Of a stretch of 16,117 bases of DNA, positions 14,178 to 16,117 are shown in pieces. Position 1 is the stretch's first letter. Every line of letters begins with the position of its first letter. The notes under the pieces are model-generated. The model was given only the letters and a program-made list of their open reading frames with translations. It was not told the DNA's origin and made no database searches. A program made the translations under genes and the position numbers. The DNA is from CALOBA01 sp942491465 (lineage in GTDB: Bacteria > Pseudomonadota > Gammaproteobacteria > Chromatiales > Chromatiaceae). The stretch is from contig CALOBA010000020.1 of assembly GCA_942491465.1 (NCBI GenBank), forward strand, positions 1-16,117. The letters run 5' to 3'.

Positions 14178-16031
14178 ATGACCATGACCCACGACGGTGC
14201 AAGCCGAACCAGCCACCGCAAGCTGCTGGCTTGGGTGGACGAGATGGCCGCCCTGTGCAAGCCCGACCGGATCTACTGGTGCGACGGCTCCCAAGAAGAA
14301 TACGACCGCCTCTGCAACGAGATGGTCGAGAGCGGCGCCTACATCCGGCTGAACCCCGAGAAGCGCCCGAACAGCTTCCTGGCCCGCTCCCACCCCAGCG
14401 ATGTGGCGCGGGTGGAGAACCGCACCTTCATCTGCTCCGAGCGTGAGGAGGACGCCGGTCCGACCAACAACTGGATGGCCCCGAAGGAGATGCGCGCGCG
14501 CCTGAACGAGCGCTTCGACGGCTGCATGCGCGGACGGACCATGTACGTCATCCCGTTCAGCATGGGGCCGATCGGCTCGCCGATCGCGCAGGTAGGCATG
14601 GAGATCACCGACTCGGCCTACGTCGTCACCAATCAGCGCATCATGACCCGCATGGGTCAGGCGGTGCTGGACGTCCTCGGTACCGATGGCGAGTTCGTGC
14701 CGTGCATGCACAGTGTTGGTGCACCCCTCGCCCCCGGCGAGGAGGACGTGCCCTGGCCCTGTGCGCCGAACGTCGAAGACAAGTACATCACCCACTTCCC
14801 GGAGACCCGCGAGATCTGGTCCTTCGGCAGCGGCTACGGCGGCAATGCCCTACTCGGCAAGAAGTGCTTTGCGCTGCGCATCGCGTCCGTCATGGCCCGC
14901 GACGAGGGCTGGCTGGCCGAGCATATGCTGATCCTCGGCGTGAAGCCGCCCCAGGGCAAGAAGCACTATGTGGCCGCCGCCTTCCCGAGCGCCTGCGGCA
15001 AGACCAACTTCGCCATGCTGATCCCGCCCAAGGAGTTTGCGGACTGGGAGGTGACCACGGTCGGCGACGACATCGCCTGGATCAAGCCCAACGAAGACGG
15101 CAAGTTCTACGCCATCAACCCGGAGTTCGGCTTCTTCGGCGTCGCCCCCGGCACCAACGAGCAGTCCAACCCCAACGCGCTCGCCTCGCTGCACGCCAAC
15201 TGCATCTACACCAACACGGCGCTCACCGACGACGGCGACGTCTGGTGGGAGGGCCTCACCGACGAGCCGCCTAAGCACCTGATCGACTGGCAGGCCAACG
15301 ACTGGACCCCGGGCTGCGGTCGCCCGGCGGCGCACCCCAACTCGCGCTTCACGGCCCCGGCCAGTCAGTGCCCGTCCATCGATCCGGAGTGGGAGAACCC
15401 CGCGGGCGTGCCGATCTCGGCCTTCCTGTTCGGCGGGCGCGTCAGCAAGAACTTCCCGCTCGCCTTCCAGAGCTACAACTGGGAGCACGGCGTCTACATG
15501 GCCGCCACCATGGGCTCGGAGGCCACCGCGGCGGCCATCGGTCAGGCCGCGGTGCGCCGCGACCCCATGGCGATGCTGCCGTTCTGCGGCTACAACATGG
15601 CCGACTACTGGATGCACTGGCTGCGCGTGGGCCGCAACCATGTGGCCACCCCGCCGCGGATCTTCCGCGTCAACTGGTTCCGCAAGGACGAGCACGGCAA
15701 GTTCATCTGGCCCGGCTTCGGCGAGAACATGCGCGTGCTGAAATGGGTGGTGGAGCGCGTCGAGGGCACCGCCTCGGCCATCGAGGGACCGATCGGCTGG
15801 CTCCCGGCCTACGCCGATATCGACATGACCGGCCTGGACTTCTCGCCGCAGACCTTCGCCTCGATCATGAACATCGACAAGGAGACCGCCCGCCAGGAGA
15901 CGGTCGAGCAGGATGAGCTGTTCACCCGCTTCGGCGACCACCTGCCGCGCGAGATGGAACTGGAGCGCGAACTCCAGCTCGCCCGCCTGTACCACTCGCC
16001 GGACGTCTGGGACCTGTCCCGAGCCGTCTGA
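14178..16031 (+). CDS. pckG: Phosphoenolpyruvate carboxykinase, GTP type
   Basis: The 617-residue enzyme interconverts oxaloacetate and phosphoenolpyruvate with GTP/GDP, serving gluconeogenesis or anaplerosis in the cytosol. It is clearly the GTP class: the P-loop FPSACGKTNFAM (Cys273, Lys275, Thr276) with the reactive cysteine of this class, the metal-binding TVGDDIAWIKP (Asp297, Asp298), SMGPIGSPIAQVG, FGFFGVAPGTNEQSNPNA, FLFGGR, and NWFRKDEHGKFIWPGFGEN. Length is normal. The frame is open for 1.6 kb upstream, but the ATG at 14178 is right: GAGGAG lies at 14162-14167 with a 10-nt gap, and family sequence (LLAWVDEMAALCKPDRIYWCDG) begins shortly after. An ATG two codons later is less well placed. 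The gene stands alone with its own terminator. Confidence 0.97.
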   Translation: MTMTHDGASRTSHRKLLAWVDEMAALCKPDRIYWCDGSQEEYDRLCNEMVESGAYIRLNPEKRPNSFLARSHPSDVARVENRTFICSEREEDAGPTNNWMAPKEMRARLNERFDGCMRGRTMYVIPFSMGPIGSPIAQVGMEITDSAYVVTNQRIMTRMGQAVLDVLGTDGEFVPCMHSVGAPLAPGEEDVPWPCAPNVEDKYITHFPETREIWSFGSGYGGNALLGKKCFALRIASVMARDEGWLAEHMLILGVKPPQGKKHYVAAAFPSACGKTNFAMLIPPKEFADWEVTTVGDDIAWIKPNEDGKFYAINPEFGFFGVAPGTNEQSNPNALASLHANCIYTNTALTDDGDVWWEGLTDEPPKHLIDWQANDWTPGCGRPAAHPNSRFTAPASQCPSIDPEWENPAGVPISAFLFGGRVSKNFPLAFQSYNWEHGVYMAATMGSEATAAAIGQAAVRRDPMAMLPFCGYNMADYWMHWLRVGRNHVATPPRIFRVNWFRKDEHGKFIWPGFGENMRVLKWVVERVEGTASAIEGPIGWLPAYADIDMTGLDFSPQTFASIMNIDKETARQETVEQDELFTRFGDHLPREMELERELQLARLYHSPDVWDLSRAV

Positions 16032-16039
16032 GCCCACCC

Positions 16040-16069
16040 GGCCCCGCGGCGCCCTGCCGCGGGGCCTTT
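16040..16069 (+). terminator. Rho-independent terminator of the PEPCK gene
   Basis: A perfect 10-bp stem (GGCCCCGCGG at 16040-16049 with its complement at 16057-16066) closes a 7-nt loop and is followed by TTT, eight bases after the stop codon. Confidence 0.85.
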
Positions 16070-16117
16070 GAGCCTGCAAGGCGCAGAGCGCGCGACGGCA
16101 AAACCAGTGGCTGGGGT

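Overview
The window is GC-rich chromosomal DNA, most likely from a gammaproteobacterium. The gene set would fit a purple sulfur bacterium or relative (Chromatiales): a single-cysteine DsrC/TusE-family protein, a DUF3581 protein, a LoiP/YggG-like M48 lipoprotein, CobS, a GTP-type PEP carboxykinase, and intergenic hexamer microsatellites. The assignment rests on protein content and is an inference. No rRNA, tRNA, CRISPR array or intact transposase gene was seen.

Layout. Positions 1-1603 hold the 3' part of an AAA-type ATPase gene broken by a one-base frameshift, which runs without an intervening stop into a Uma2-family nuclease gene. A gene-poor stretch follows with a (CGTTGT)10 microsatellite, then a DUF3581 gene (2021-2737) and another non-coding stretch. 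On the minus strand come a large unrecognised gene (4359-6206) and, downstream of it, a CaCA-family cation exchanger gene (3153-4169), separated by a near-perfect 25-bp inverted repeat. Next are two more minus-strand genes: a degenerate receiver protein with a C-terminal membrane helix (6904-7482) and a DsrC-like protein (6469-6828). 6-Phosphogluconolactonase (7577-8275, plus) converges on a minus-strand cell-envelope pair: an M48 metalloprotease lipoprotein followed 9 bp later by an L,D-transpeptidase (8306-9682). A secreted two-repeat protein (9903-10466, minus) is divergent from a plus-strand pair, DUF808/YedI and cobS (10692-12425).

From 12426 to 14177 there is no convincing gene. This stretch carries a striking array of nine 83-85 bp tandem repeats plus a truncated tenth, each unit with two short hairpins, and further on a small hexamer microsatellite. 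The window closes with a complete GTP-dependent PEP carboxykinase gene (14178-16031) and its terminator.

How the genes work together: most are single housekeeping functions (pentose phosphate pathway, cobalamin assembly, gluconeogenesis/anaplerosis, envelope maintenance) and do not form one pathway. The least ordinary parts are the ATPase/Uma2 junction, the DsrC-like protein beside a receiver that lacks its phospho-acceptor, the palindromic element at 4187-4275, the 83-bp array, and the uncharacterised 615-residue protein. I did not find a clear multi-gene novel system.
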